Counted from the stretch's first letter, positions 49,151-61,419 are shown. The stretch: DNA of 64,000 nucleotides from Pleodorina starrii (GCA_030267565.1 BRXU01000029.1:665001-729000), one strand, 5' to 3'. A program made the numbers and translations. Notes: generated by a model from the letters alone, not told the origin.

Positions 49151-51299
49151 AGTTTTGATGTCAAGTCGAAGAAAAGTTTTGGTGGCGCTGCTGCGTGCAT
49201 CTGGATCGAACGCTCGAGGGAGGGACCTGCGGGTTTTGCGGCATGGAGAGATACCGTATACGAGAAGAGACTAAGCGGATCGTGTTGTTTGGGTTTGCGC
49301 CGTGTGCTTTGCCCGTGTTGTAAGCGTCTTGCCTGATGCCGAAAGGGGTTTTTTCGTCCCTCCGAGTTGGCGCGCATCCTGTTTGAGTTTTGTGTGGTTC
49401 CGGTTTCGTGCGCTGCTCGATGTTTGGTACAAGCACCGAGGGCAGGGCGACGCACGTGGGCGGTTTGTTTGTTTCCTTGAGAGAGCGCTTGAGGGAGGGC
49501 TGTCCTGCGGGTGAGCCGAGGAAGAAGAGAGTGCGCTGCTAGCCTGCTACTGGTGCTGGAGCACGTTGCTTTGTTCGCTGCTGCGATACGAACATACGGT
49601 ACAAGATTGGGTTTGGGGCATGTGTGAAGCCAGGCCAGAGGGACATGGCTTCACACATGTGGGACCACGTTCGACGAGAGCACCGCCCTGTGTGCAGGCC
49701 ACTGGCCACCGTCCGCGCGATGGGATCTCTGATCAATCCGTAATGGGAAGGCTGCGTGAGGCTTAAGCAGCCCTGAGTAATGGATACATCGCTACGTTTA
49801 CTTCATGCCCGCTCACTCCATCCCCCTACCCTCTAGCTTATGGTAGCCTCGTTGTCCGCCTGTTCATACATCCAACGTAAAGGGACTCTGTGACTCATGG
49901 GTCACACACGACGACCCATGGGTCACACGCAGCAACTATCGCGCTGCGACCCATGGGCCATGTGCAGAGGCTATGTTGCGGTACACAGAGGAGGCCGCGC
50001 AGTGAAATCAGGCCAGCCAGGAGCAGCTTCCCCCGGGTCCACGTTTGAAACGAATCATTCAAGCCAGGAGCGAGGCCGGCGTCCTCTTCAGATTGCGATC
50101 GTCCTTCCATAGCACCACATACACACACCACGCGCGTGCTTTTGTCTTTACCTTCGCGGGGCCGAACATGCCATCCTGACAATAGCCACGCGAGTCCGAC
50201 TCGGCCCGACAGGTCGCGACATCACCAGCAGCAGCGCAGCAGGTAGCAGCACAGCAGGGCTGAAAGGGGGCCAACGCGCCACCGACCCACGGGTCACGAC
50301 TCTGAAGCCACAGAGCGCGGATACGGGTACTCCCAGGATCTCTGCCTCATACGACACGGCCACTGGCACACGGCCACAAGACATGACACACGAGACACCC
50401 GCTGGCCACCAGTACCACACCAGTACCACACCACGACCGCCCGCCTCCGCACCAGCCAGTGCGTCTACCGCCTCCTAGGTCCGCCTTCGCACCAGCCAAT
50501 ACGTGTTATACGTCTACTCCCAGGTCCGCCTACTCCTCCCAGGCACCGGTAGAAGCCCGGAACGCGGGTCGTTCGCGCCTGTCCACCCCCGTCCCTCCCT
50601 CCCTCCGACGCTTCCTACCGGTAGGTCCGCCTACTCCTCCCAGGTAATCAAGCCTGGAAGCCTGCACGGGGTGCACGCGCATCAAACGTACCGCATCCGC
50701 TTCCGAGGGCGGCACCAACGCCTCCGCCAGGCTCCGAAAGAGGATCCCCGCCCGACAAGGGGAGCACGGGTGGCATACGGTACATGGTGGGGGCTTCAAC
50801 AATGGACACTACGGTACCGGTATCTTGTAAGACTGGCTCATCCACAGTCCCCTGAAGTGGCGAACCGCAGGCAGCCCCAACCCCCTCTCCCTCCCCTCCC
50901 CTGGAGCATTTTACGGCGGCCTGCCCCCGCCACATGCCAACATCCCGTCCCGCGCGCTCTCGTGCGAGGCACCAGGGCCTCCGCTGTCGCGGCCGCACCT
51001 CTCCCGCCGCCGCGATCAACACCCCTGGCGACACGGGTCGTTCGCGCCTATCCCCCCGTCCCTCCCTCCGACGCCTCAGCAGCTTCAGCCGCAGGGGCCA
51101 GCGCACGGCGGCACAGGGCCACAGCACAGCGGCACAGGGGCCAGCGCAGGGGCCAGCACCCGGGGACGATTCCCATGGGCCGCAACGAGCACGTTGCGTT
51201 GCCCCGGCGCACCGAGTGCTTCCGTTTCCCCAACACTCAACCCCCCTCCCGGGTGTCTCCCCGCACAGAACGAGGGCATCAAGAGAGGAATGAAACGGG

Positions 51300-51338
51300 T
51301 AAAAAAAGTTACCGCAGCGGAGACGGAGACGGGAGAAT
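51300..51338 (+). repeat. Dispersed intron/intergenic motif (cgcagcggaga...gacggg), copy
   Basis: Reads taaaaaaagttaccgcagcg then gagacggagacggg. Related copies lie at 44394-44432, 53630-53668, 53798-53820, 59152-59184, 59651-59672 and, inverted, near 61138-61215. Confidence 0.7.
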
Positions 51339-51851
51339 GGAACGGGTCGGGACGTGTGAGAGCTAGGTAGGATTTTCTCCCTCCCAGCTGCCCACCCCGC
51401 TTTCGTCCAGTCTCACAGCTTAGACCACAAGGCAGCTGCGGACTCACTCCCGCTGTCAGCGTCATACACACACAAACAGGCCAACCGCCAACCGCCATTC
51501 CACACACTAAGACACTCACAGACACTCAAAGGCACCACTCACCGGAATGCACTCATGGCGAGGCCCCAAAGGCTGTCCATCGAAGCTCAAAGCACGCGCG
51601 CCTCTCCCTCCCTTCGCCAGAGCCCTTCACCAAAGCCCGAGGTCGAGTTCATGACACCCTCGAAGCGCCGTGTCGTGCGCCCGCGCCCCCACCCCCACAC
51701 ACACACCAGCACCAGCACCATGCAAGCACCTCCCAACACGCCGGCGATTAGTCCTCCTCTCGTGCACACAGCACACACAGCACGACGCACAAGCGCACCC
51801 GCACGTCAGCTACGAGAAGGCGACGGCAGGTGCCTTGTCCCCCCCCCAACC

Positions 51852-52332
51852 CGCGACTCAGCCCGGGACTCAGCCAACCCGGGACTCAGCCAACCCGGGA
51901 CTCAGCCAACCCGGGACTCAGCCAACCCGGGACTCAGCCAACCCGGGACTCAGCCAACCCGGGACTCAGCCAACCCGGGACTCAGCCAACCCGGGACTCA
52001 GCCAACCCGGGACTCAGCCAACCCGGGACTCAGCCAACCCGGGACTCAGCCAACCCGGGACTCAGCCAACCCGGGACTCAGCCAACCCGGGACTCAGCCA
52101 ACCCGCGACTCAGCCAACCCGGGACTCAGCCAACCCGGGACTCAGCCAACCCGGGACTCAGCCAACCCGGGACTCAGCCAACCCGGGACTCAGCCAACCC
52201 GCGACTCAGCCCAACCCGGGACTCAGCCAACCCGGGACTCAGCCAACCCGGGACTCAGCCAACCCGGGACTCAGCCAACCCGGGACTCAGCCAACCCGCG
52301 ACTCAGCCCAACCCGGGACTCAGCCAATCCGC
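51852..52332. repeat. 16-bp minisatellite, about 30 copies
   Basis: The unit is caacccgggactcagc, with scattered single-base variants (gcgactcag). Because the unit has no stop codon in any plus frame and 16 is not a multiple of 3, it creates overlapping long open frames reading GTQPTRDSANPGLSQP, which are artefacts. Confidence 0.97.
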
Positions 52333-52709
52333 GAGTCAGCAGCAGCAGCAGCAATGCATCATGCACTCCTGAAGCAGGTCCGGAATCCTTGCTTGCGCAC
52401 CACACGCGCTCACACACACATGCACACACATACACACACATGCACAAACACTCATACACGCACACACTCACTCCCGTGCATTTGGATAATGCCCCCGCGC
52501 CACACACGGACAGCGCCGCCGCCCCTCCCCCGCTCCTCCACCTCCCCGTCCCCTTCCTTTCAAGCCTCCCCCCCAATCCCCCCCCCCCGAACTCCTCGGT
52601 GGTTCCTCCACATCTACTCGTCCAGCAGCCTCGACAGCGCCGCCCCCCTCCCCCCCATCCTCCACCTCCCCTTCCCCTTCCTTTGAAACCCCCCCCCCCA
52701 ACCCCTCGC

Positions 52710-55700
52710 CTACTCGTCCAGCAGCCGCGACAGCGCCTGCACCAGCGTCTTGAGGTTGCGCTGCACACCGCTGTCCCGGGCCAGCAGTGACACATCGCTC
52801 GAAATGCTCTCCACGTGGTCAAGAGTCCTAAACAGGAAACAGGCAACAGAGGCGACAGGCAGCGACAGGCGGCGACAGGCAGCGACAGGCGGCGACAGGC
52901 GGCGACAGGCAGCGGTAGCTCGGGGTTCAGGGTTTTTTCAGGGTTCAGGATTCTACGTTTTTCTTTGTGTGTTTATAGGGTTCATTATTTTGGGATTTTT
53001 AGGGGTTCACAGCAGCCCCGTGCAATCAAAAGTCTCAGCGAGCGGCGGTCCCGGGCACCCACTTCCGAAGCCGCTGCCTTCCATCGCCCCCCGCCATCAA
53101 AACCCCACCACCCGGCGTGAGCCCCTCGCTCGCCCGGCCTGGCATGGCGGCGTCTGTCCCCGCATCGACGCGCACCACGACACGCACACACGCATACGCA
53201 CACACACGCACACACACACACACCTACGGCTGGCGCTGCCGCCCGCTCGGCCCACACATCCCCCACTGCGCCCGGCCCCGAAAGCCTTCCACCCTAAGCC
53301 CACCCTAAGCCCACCCGCCCACCCTAAGCCCACCCGCCCACTGCCGGGGGGGGGACGCGCACTCACTTGCACAGCGTCAGCACGGCTTGCCGCAGCGCCC
53401 GCACATTGTCCTCCGTCAGTACGGCAGATTGCAGCCGCCGGATGTCGGCAGCGGCGTCGGCGGCGGTGCGGCTGAGGGCCTCCACGTTACCCACCTGGGG
53501 GGGTGGGGGGGTGGGGGGGGTGGGGGGGTGGGGGTGGGTGGGTGGGTGGGTGGGTGGGTGGGTGGGTGGGTGGGTGGGTGGGTGGGTGGGTGGGGGGTGG
53601 GTGGGGGGGTGGGTGGGTGGGTGGGTGGGTAAAAAGAAAACATCGCAGCGGAGAAGGAGACGGGGGTGGGTGGAGGATGGGGGTGGGTGGGTGGTGTTGT
53701 GGGTTAGTGGTGGGGGCTGTTCAGAGTGCGGTGCGTGGTGGGGAGCGGCGGAAGGGGTCAGGGAGTGATAAAAATGAGACACTGCGGAGGGGGAATAAAA
53801 AGAAGATACCGCAGCGGGATACCGCTTGGGAGGAGGGGGAGGGGGTAAGGAACACGAGTCGCAGCGATGGACAACGGCGGCGAGGTTCCCCCCGGGTGGT
53901 GGGGTCGGGCTAAGAGGGTTGGTGTGCCGGGGCTGGGTTGCGGAGGAGCGTGTTGGTGTTGGTGTTGGTGAGGTGTCCCCCCACCCCTCCACTCCTCCTA
54001 AGCGCCGCCCCTCCCCCGCACCACTTCCGTGCCCCGGCCCCCACACCCCACCCTCCCGCCTCAGACAAGAGCAATCGCGCCCATGTCTGATCCAACCTCC
54101 CCAACAAGTATCGTATAACGGTGTCCGTCCTTTCGCGTCGCCTTCGCTAGACCTCTTCCGTCGCGGATTTTTTATCCAACACCCACCCATACACACACAC
54201 AAAGCCCAACCCCACCCCCCACCCTCCCCCCCATCTCCTCGCCCTCCCTCACCAGCCCCCCTCCCCGCAGCTCCGCCAGCAGCGGTGTCAGCTCCGAAAC
54301 CAGTTCCGCGGCGGTGGCCACCAGCGGCCTCGCCTCCGCCATCAGCGCCGTGGCGGACTCAGCCGCAGCAAACACCTTGTCAACACCGTCCGCCTCAGCC
54401 TGGCGGGCAAGACTGTGAAGAAGAGGGGGGGGGGAAGAAGGGGGGGGGGGGAAAGAGGGGGGGGGGGAAGAAGGGGGGGAAGAAGAGGGGGGTTTGAAGA
54501 GTGAATTTGCAAGCATGAAACAAGAAGCACGAGGGGGGGGGGGGAAGAGGGGGAAGAAGAGGGGGAAGAAGCGGGGTTAGAAGAGGGGGCAAGAAGAGGG
54601 GCCAAGAGAGGGCGAGAGGCAGGGCAGCGGAGCAGCGGGGCGGGGTTTATATACGCCGCACACATACGCCCCACACACGGACTCATGCACGCACGCGCGC
54701 GCAAGCGACGTTTCTACTTACACCACACTCCTTCACCACATGCCACACACACCCTTCCACACGCACCGGTATCGTTTTCTCTTACCCCCACACGGCCCCC
54801 CTCCCCCCCCCACCCCCCCCACCCCACCCCCCCCCACCCGCCCCCTCACCCCCCCCCCACCGCGTCATGATGTATACCAGGTCGTCCAGTGCCACCCCCT
54901 GGCGCCCCGCGATTGAGCCGTTGTCGCACACCAGCAGCCCCTCCTCGGCGCAGCGGGGCTCGTGGGGCAGAGCCGTGTACTGGGGGACAGGAAGCTGGGG
55001 GGATGAGGGGGGGACGAGGGGGAGGGGTGGAGGGGGATTGGAAGAGTGCATTTGCAAAGGGAAAGGGGGGACGAGGGGGTGTAGAGTGGAACCATCCAGT
55101 GAGAGGGAGAAGGGGAGGTGGGAGGGGGAGGGGAGGCGGGGGGAGAGGGAAAGGGAAAGAGAGGTAGTTGGGATGGGGTCCGCACACGGGTGGTCCGCTC
55201 GCTAACGCCGTGCCCCTCCCTTCACTGCGGTATCTTGCTTCCTTTACCCTCCCATTCCCTCCCCACCCCACCCCTCCACCCCCACCCCTCCACCCCCACC
55301 CCCCCACCTGCGGTGTGATGTCCACCAGCGGCTCCGCGATCAGTCCCGACTGGTTGGCCTCAATGACGCAGTTGCGGGGAATGACAGTGCTCACGTCGTT
55401 GACCTGGAGGGTGGAGAGGGGAGGGGTGTGTGTGGGGGGGTGGGGGGTGGGGGGGGGTGTTGAAGAGTGTAATGGGGGTGGGGAGATTGGGGGAAATCCC
55501 TCTCATCCAATCCCTCTCATTCCCTCCAATGCCGACCCCCCGGCCCCACCCCGTCCCACCCCACCCCGTCCCATCCCACCCCAGCCCCCCACCTGACCGG
55601 CGGTCCGGTGCCTGCCCCCGAGTCCCTCTCCCCCCTCTTTCGAAGATTGGAACCAACCCCTGCTGCTCCAGTCTCACGCACATGCACGCACGCACATACA

Positions 55701-57528
55701 CGGACAGACGCACGTATTCCCGCATATCGCCCCCCGCCCCTCCATCCCACACCGCTGGAACGCCCCCGGCCCCAGCCGGCTGCCTCCCGGCTCCACACCC
55801 GCCGCCTCTCCCCACCTTTGCCCCGACCCCGTCAGCTTTTGACAATCAGGCAGTCTGCGTTTCCTTACCCCCCGCCCCGCCTTTCAACGAAACGGAAAAC
55901 TCCCGCCCCCCGTTTTTGCCTGTCGGGGCCTGAAAGCGCCCCCCCTCACCGCCCCCGCCGCCACCCCCGCCCCGCCGCCATCCGACCCCGACCCCCCTCC
56001 CCACCCTTCCGTTTCTTCTCCCCCCTCCCTCCACTCCCCCTCACCTCCACCAGTACGTCCACTCGCTCCAGGGAGGGCTTCACCGCCAGCACCTGACCCA
56101 CCTGCACACCACGGATGCGAACTGGAGTGCCGATCTGCAGAAAGAGAGGAGGGCAGCAGGGGGTTTGGATGGGGGTTAGGGTTTGAACGGCCCGGGGTGG
56201 GGTGTGTGGGGTGTGGGGTGGGCGGTGGGAGTTGGGTGGGGTGTGTGGGTGGGGTTTGGATGGGGTGGGGGTTAGGAAAGCGCGGAGTCGGAGTCAGGGT
56301 CGGGTGGGTTGTAGAACGAGAGCGAAGCGAGGGGCGCGTGGTTCCTACCCGCCTTCCAAATCAGAGACCGAGCTGCTGCCGAGCTCGCCAGACACTGACT
56401 CAGCCCCTGAGACTCTAGATCCCGCGTATTCCATTTAGGGTTTCGACACCGCTCCGAAACCGTGTCATGGCCGCGCATGTGAGCAAACGCCCCTGACCCC
56501 TCCCCCCCTCCCTCCCGTGACAGAGATCCAGTCGACCTTCAGACTACAACGTCCGCAGAGCTCCTTGTTTCTTTCTTGCAAAACCACTCTTCAAACCCCC
56601 CTCCCTCCCGCGGGCCCCCAACCCGCGCCTCTTGCCCCCCGGTCTGACCGTGATTCCGCAGGCGAGCGGAAACTCGATGGTCGCCTTGTACGGCGTTCCC
56701 GTACGCATGGCGTTGCCGCGAGCCCACGCTATGAGCGCCACCGCCGCCGCCGAGCCGGCCAGTACGAACAGCCCCACACCGCCCTCGATGATGCTCTTCT
56801 TGCCGATGCCGTAATCCGACATCGATCTGCCGTACAAGTACGGGGGGCACGGGTACGGCTCAGGGTACGACAGCAGACTTTACACGACTTTACACGAAAA
56901 ACCATACGAGGCGAGGGCCCAAGGGAAGGAGCTTAGGGTTGTCTTAGGGTGCATTCCGCCCGGCTACGCACGCTGCTGCTGCCCGGCTACGCACGCTGCT
57001 ACCGCCCGGCTACGCTCGCTGTGGCGTAAGAGGAAGCGCGAGTGATGGAATAGGGAGGAAGGGGGATCAGGCGCAGAGGGCGGGGGCCGGGCCGCCTGGG
57101 GTGCGGCGCGATGCTGCGGTTTAGGTCTGTTAGGGACCCGTGCCTGACCCCTTCCTTCCACCCGCCTCTGCCCGTTTGACGTGATGGAGGACTCAACGGG
57201 CAGCCGTAACCCCTTGAAGCTGGGATTTGCCTTACTTGAAGATTGATCCCAGGAAGCCGGGGTGAGCAGCCCTGCTGGGGTCTGAGTTGTCGGGTGCGGC
57301 GCTGGCGCGGCAACGCAGCACCGGCGTTCGGACGGTCCCTCGCCGAGCCGCCGCCAAGCTGCTCCGCGCCGGCCGATTCACGCGTGGCTGAAGCTGCGGT
57401 CCATGAACGCCAGCCTTGCGCTGTGGCGTCTGCGCGGGAGCGCGCAGCATGCTAGGCGATTCCCCCGACGAAAGCCGCCCCTGTGATCTCTGCTGCCCTG
57501 CGCGCTTCTCGGCAAGTCCAGAGCTCAA
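52710..57528 (-). CDS. TGD2: TGD2, chloroplast MCE-domain lipid transport protein
   Basis: Eight exons on the minus strand: 57528-57236, 56826-56649, 56134-56045, 55403-55308, 54979-54861, 54412-54253, 53494-53367, 52827-52710. All phases match; 393 residues, close to Arabidopsis TGD2 (381). Exon 1 is a Ser/Arg/Ala-rich plastid transit peptide. Exon 2 has one membrane helix (IEGGVGLFVLAGSAAAVALI). The MCE domain follows (GTPVRIRGVQVGQVLAV, ...VIPRNCVIEANQSGLIAEP). Next comes the TGD2-typical HEPRCAEEGLLVCDNGSIAG...GVALDDLVYIMTR, then a helical C-terminus. TGD2 is the substrate-binding MCE subunit of the TGD1-TGD2-TGD3 ABC transporter, which brings ER-derived lipid across the inner chloroplast envelope for galactolipid synthesis. 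Introns are G/C-homopolymer rich. The gene is head-to-head with the WDR54-like gene. Confidence 0.94.
52843..52916. repeat. ~10-bp tandem repeat in TGD2 last intron
   Basis: Seven or so units of gcgacaggc(a/g) just upstream (gene sense) of the final TGD2 exon acceptor. Confidence 0.85.
53500..53668. repeat. G-rich (GGGT)n tract plus dispersed motif in TGD2 intron
   Basis: Plus strand: runs of ggggggtg and gggtgggt at 53500-53630, immediately beside the exon 53494-53367 acceptor (C-rich polypyrimidine in gene sense). Then aaaacatcgcagcggagaag at 53636-53655, a copy of the dispersed motif. The G-runs could form quadruplexes on the non-template strand. Confidence 0.85.
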
Positions 57529-58040
57529 TGAAGTGAATATTATGGAAGCCTAGCCAGCTAGGGAAGGGCGGTATGCACCAGCGACGTTCCTAGAAAGGAT
57601 TCTAAATTAAATGCGCCGGACTTTGGACACGGAAGTTGCTGGGGAATACGTGCTTCCGGCCCACTTGCTCCAAAGACACGGCCAAGCGAGGTCGACCCAA
57701 GGATACGTTTGGTCGTACATTCTTCCGAAAAAAGCCATGCTGCATCCTCAAATCATTATAATGACTTTTACCTTGCGAGCGTCCTTCAGAATATCCATAT
57801 ACTGTCATGCTTCATTTCCCTGCACCTTAGCAATACTTTCGCGCGAACTTTGTGTCAACTGTCACCTCACGCCCGCAATACGCTTCCTTCTTACTTTACG
57901 AATTGATCACGATGCCTTATTCAGGAACGCAAATGGCGAAGGTGGGCTAGGCCTTGGCTATCACCGAAAAATGAGGATGGAGCCTTCTGCAAGCGGCTGA
58001 ATAGCTCCGGTTTTATCCCTGGCGATGCGCGCAGGCTCCG
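57529..58040. promoter_or_regulatory. Bidirectional promoter region, TGD2 / WDR54-like
   Basis: 512 bp separate the start codons of two divergent genes, so both promoters and 5' UTRs must overlap or abut here. No TATA box at a convincing position was identified for either side. Confidence 0.6.
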
Positions 58041-61000
58041 ATGAAGCCTTCGCCATCATTGATCTACAATAACTTAACGCTTTGCGGAGGAAACCTTCTC
58101 TATGCTCACATTCGGCAGGTACGTCAAGAAAGATCGACTTTAGTGACTGTGGTCTGGTTGTTTTACCATGCTTGCGGGCAAGACACACCAGTAGCCCGAC
58201 ACCCCCCTTGGGCGGGGCCTAACCGCCACGGACGGCCCCAACCCTAAAAGCCGAAGTACTGCACGGAACCATCGACCCCCCCCCCTCCCCACCCCCACCC
58301 AGGCTTGCGCATTTCCCGTCGGCGACGTGGGCGGCTCAAACTCGCCTGTGCAGGTTCGAAAGGTAACACGGGGAGTGCAATCTGCAGGAAATCTGTGCAG
58401 CGGCGTGCTATATCTCAGTGCCGCGCCTGACCGCCGCGGCGGCAAAGCAGCGAAGTTTCTTCTTTGTTTCTCATCTGAGGGCCCAGCTTCCGGAAGGCAT
58501 GCCGACGTCGGCTCCCGGTGAAGGCCCGCTTGCTGTCCCCGCACGAACACAACTGCTGGCTATCCCCGCTGGCTGTCCCCGCACGAATACAAGTGCGGCC
58601 GTGTATAAAGTGGACGCTGCTCAGTTGCGTTAGGTGTACGACATGACGACATCGCGCCAGAAAGGAGGCAACACAAACGCATCTGATCGTTGCACACCAC
58701 CACCACCCACCAACACCAACACCAACCCACATGACAAAAAACATGAAGTTAAACCCTCGAGGGGAACACTTGGAAGGAAAGGAACACACCCGGAGCGGCG
58801 CGGCCTTGAGGCCGTCCTCCCTCAACGGTCCCCGCTATCCCTCCCTCCCAGCCCTCCCCGCCCCCGCCCCCCCCCCTTCCCTCCTTCCCTCCCTCCCTCC
58901 CCCCCCCTTCCCTTCCCTCCCCTCCCCTCCCTCGACCCCCCTTCCCTTCCCTCGACCCCCCTTCCCTTCCCTCGACCCCCCTTCCCTCCCTCCCTCCCTC
59001 CCTCCCTCCTCGCCCCTCCCCCTCCCCCTTCCCTCGACCAGATCGACTCGCAGCACGCGGATGTGATCCACTCGGTGGTGGCCTGCTCCCACAATGCCGC
59101 CACATTCCTGGTCATTGCAACGGATGCGGGGCTGCAGGTAAAGGGGGTATAAAGAGAAATCGCAGCGGAGAAGGAGACGGCGTGAGGTAAAGGGGGGAGT
59201 GGCGGAAGGAGTCTGCAGCGTTCCAGCGCTCAGGGGTTTACGGCCCGTAGAACGATGTGGGAGGATTTATGGGTTCTGGATTTCTGGGGTTTCTGTGATG
59301 TCTCTGTTATGTAAAGGAGCTTGTCACTCCCCTCCCCTCCCCTCCCCTCCCCCCGCCCCAGATCTGGGACAAGACCATCACCCACCTGACGCACGTCTGT
59401 CCGCTTCCCTCCGCCGGCGCATCCGAAGTGGCCGCCCGCAACGCCTACTTTGCCCGCGGGGTGGCCATCAATGTGGCCAACGACGGCACCCCGCACATCG
59501 CCTTTGGCACCAGCGGCGGCGCCGTGTTCGCGCTGGCACTGAGCGAGAGCGACGGCAAGTTCGGCTCCGTGCCGGTGGCGCTGCCCAGGCACCACAAGTC
59601 GCCCATCACGGCCATCGGATCGGCCTACCAGTCGCGTCAGGTGGGGCCGTGAAAAAGGATACCGCAGCGGAGGTGGTGGCCTGGTGGGGTGGGTGGGTGG
59701 GTGGGTGGACCCTCCCCTGCCGCTCTTTACCCCATCCCCTTCCCCATTGGCCTCCATTCCACTCCACCTCCGCGCCCCTCTTTCACCTTCACCCTTCACC
59801 TATCACCTTCACCTTCCACCTTTCACCCTCATCATCCCCATACGCCATACCCCATACAGGGCAAGTGGACCGAGGACCTGGGCTGCAACCTGGTCACGTG
59901 CGACGAGGAGGGCGGCATCGCGGTGTGGCAGGCGCAGCACTCGGGGGCGGGCGGATTCAGTCTGCTCACTTCCATCAAACCCACGGGCCAGCCGGCGGTG
60001 TCCGTGGCGGTGCGGCGAGACCTCATCGTGGCGGCCAGGCTGGATGGCGCCGTGCAGCTGTACGGACTGGTGGGTTTTAGGGTTTTAGGGTTTTGGCCTG
60101 GGTTGTCGTACAGCTGCTGTAGGACCCGGTGGGTGGCGTTGCGGCGGGCCGTGCAGCTGCACGGACGGGTGGGTACGACGGGTGGTCTGGCGGGCGATTT
60201 GTCGTGCCAGGCACCTCCGGTGGGCGGGAGTTTCGGGAGGCGGCAGTTGGCGTGCGTGTGTGTGGGGTGCTTGGCGGGGGACGGGACGGGACGGGACGTG
60301 AAGTGGATAGGGAAGTTGCAGGTTGCGGGTGGGGGTGGGGGGGGCAATGGGGTGAGGGTGAGGACGCCGTGGCCCGTCGCGTGCTGTGTCGTGCTATGCT
60401 GTGCGATGCCGTGCTGTGCGGTGCTCGCTGCCCGCCTGTCCCTGTCCTGCACGGGACGTGACATCGTCCAGATCGCCGTGTTGTGGGGCACCTCGCCCGC
60501 TCCCTCTCTCCCGTCCGCGTCCGAAAGGTCTTCCTCTCCGCCTCCCCTCCCTCCCTCTCTCCCTCTCTCCCTCCCTCCCTCCCTCCCTTTCCCAGCTTGC
60601 CTGGTTGGTCTTACCTTCTTATTCTTTCTTCCCCTCTTCCTTCCTGTATAAAGGAGCATATCACTCCCTTCCCCCTCTTCCTGCCTTTTAGCGCGACGGT
60701 CTGCTCCGTGCCGACCTGGGTGCCCACTCGCGGTTCATCTCCGCCATGGACATCCACCCCACCAAGGACATCATCGCAACGGTTTCGGAGGACTGCTCGT
60801 TGGGCGTGTGGGCGCTGCCCATTGGGGGGGCCAAGGTGCGGGAGGGTGGACCGCGAGGGGGAGGTTCGTGTGGTTCGTGTGGTTATCGTTTGAGCTCTGC
60901 GCTGCGTGTCATGCTGGTGGTCGCGATGTGGTGGTGGTGGTGGTTACAGCGGGCTCCAGACTCTCGCTCGCCCTCCACCCCTTCATCCTCTTTCGCACCA

Positions 61001-61419
61001 CGCCGCCGCCGCCGCCTCGTCCTGTTGCGGTTTGCGGCGTCCCGCTTGCTTGGCTGCCTGCTCGCGCCCCTTTTCTTCCTTCCCTTTGTTCTTCATGGCA
61101 TCCACTTACACCGCTCCTTCTCTTCGCTCTCTCGCCCTCTCCGCTGCGGTATCAACACCGTAACTGCCCCGCCCCCGTCTCCGTCTCCGCTGCCGTACTT
61201 TCTTTTTACCTCCCGTCCTTGTGTCCCACCCATCCCTAGGACCCATGGGTCTGCCCCCCCCCCGCCCCCCCCTCCGCCTCTCCCCAGGCCGAGTGCCTGC
61301 TGAGTACGTGCTGGATGAACGCCATGCTCACGGGCGTGGCCTTCTGCGGCCCCACCAACGATGACGTGGCGGTCGTGGCGTACGACACGGACGAGGTGCA
61401 CGTGTACAAGTACAGCTGA
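58041..61419 (+). CDS. WDR54: WDR54-like WD40-repeat protein
   Basis: Exons 58041-58118, 58303-58362, 59042-59137, 59362-59640, 59860-60069, 60692-60835, 61288-61419, all phase 0. This gives 332 residues, about the length of human WDR54 (334). The start reads SLIYNNLTLCGGNLLYA, resembling the WDR54 N-terminus. Blades follow: VIHSVVACSHNAATFLVIAT, ARGVAINVANDGTPHIAFGT, LGCNLVTCDEEGGIAVWQA, RRDLIVAARLDGAVQLYGL, HSRFISAMDIHPTKDIIATV then SEDCSLGVWALP, and a last strand AVVAYDTDEVHVYKYS. WD40 proteins form beta-propeller scaffolds; in animals WDR54 has been linked to signalling and cilia-expressed gene sets, so a flagellar role is possible but unproven. Exon 2 (20 residues) is the least certain. 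An alternative acceptor at 58387 opens another frame, but using both would need a 25-bp intron. Confidence 0.88.
58858..59035. repeat. CT-rich tract in WDR54-like intron
   Basis: Runs of cctccctccc, with cttcccttccctcgaccccc repeated about three times, form the extended polypyrimidine tract before the acceptor at 59041. Confidence 0.9.
59152..59184 (+). repeat. Dispersed cgcagcggaga motif, copy in WDR54-like intron
   Basis: Reads aaagagaaatcgcagcggag then aaggagacgg, 15 nt after a 5' splice site. It matches the copy in the TGD2 intron near 53636 almost exactly. Confidence 0.75.
60073..60096 (+). repeat. Short telomere-like TTTTAGGG repeat in intron
   Basis: Two to three units of ggttttag lie directly after the donor at 60070. 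TTTTAGGG is the Chlamydomonas-type telomere unit. This is far too short and internal to be a telomere. Confidence 0.7.

Larger units (their letters stand above)
47874..52709. other. Intergenic stretch between convergent J-protein and TGD2 genes
   Basis: This holds 3' UTR sequence of both genes and repeats, and no gene I can prove apart from a possible small ORF at 48932. Features seen are near-palindromic gacccatgggtc elements at 49896-49966, a partly duplicated block (tactcctcccagg, ggtcgttcgcgcct) at 50525-50645 and 51030-51060, a copy of the dispersed cgcagcggaga motif at 51300-51338, and the 16-bp minisatellite. Confidence 0.6.

Noticed and set aside
51852..52332. CRISPR-like array
   Set aside because: Head-to-tail 16-bp units without spacers in a eukaryotic context; a minisatellite.
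51555..52790. 411-residue plus-strand ORF (and overlapping 338- and 180-residue ORFs)
   Set aside because: Produced by the stop-free 16-bp minisatellite; all three frames are open, and its end overlaps the last TGD2 exon on the other strand.
58388..58609. Extra WDR54-like exon with an open frame after tctgcag
   Set aside because: Would leave a 25-bp intron after the exon ending 58362; skipping it gives a 332-residue protein matching the usual WDR54 length.
60073..60096. Telomere or chromosome end (ggttttag repeats)
   Set aside because: Only two to three units, inside an intron of a conserved gene.
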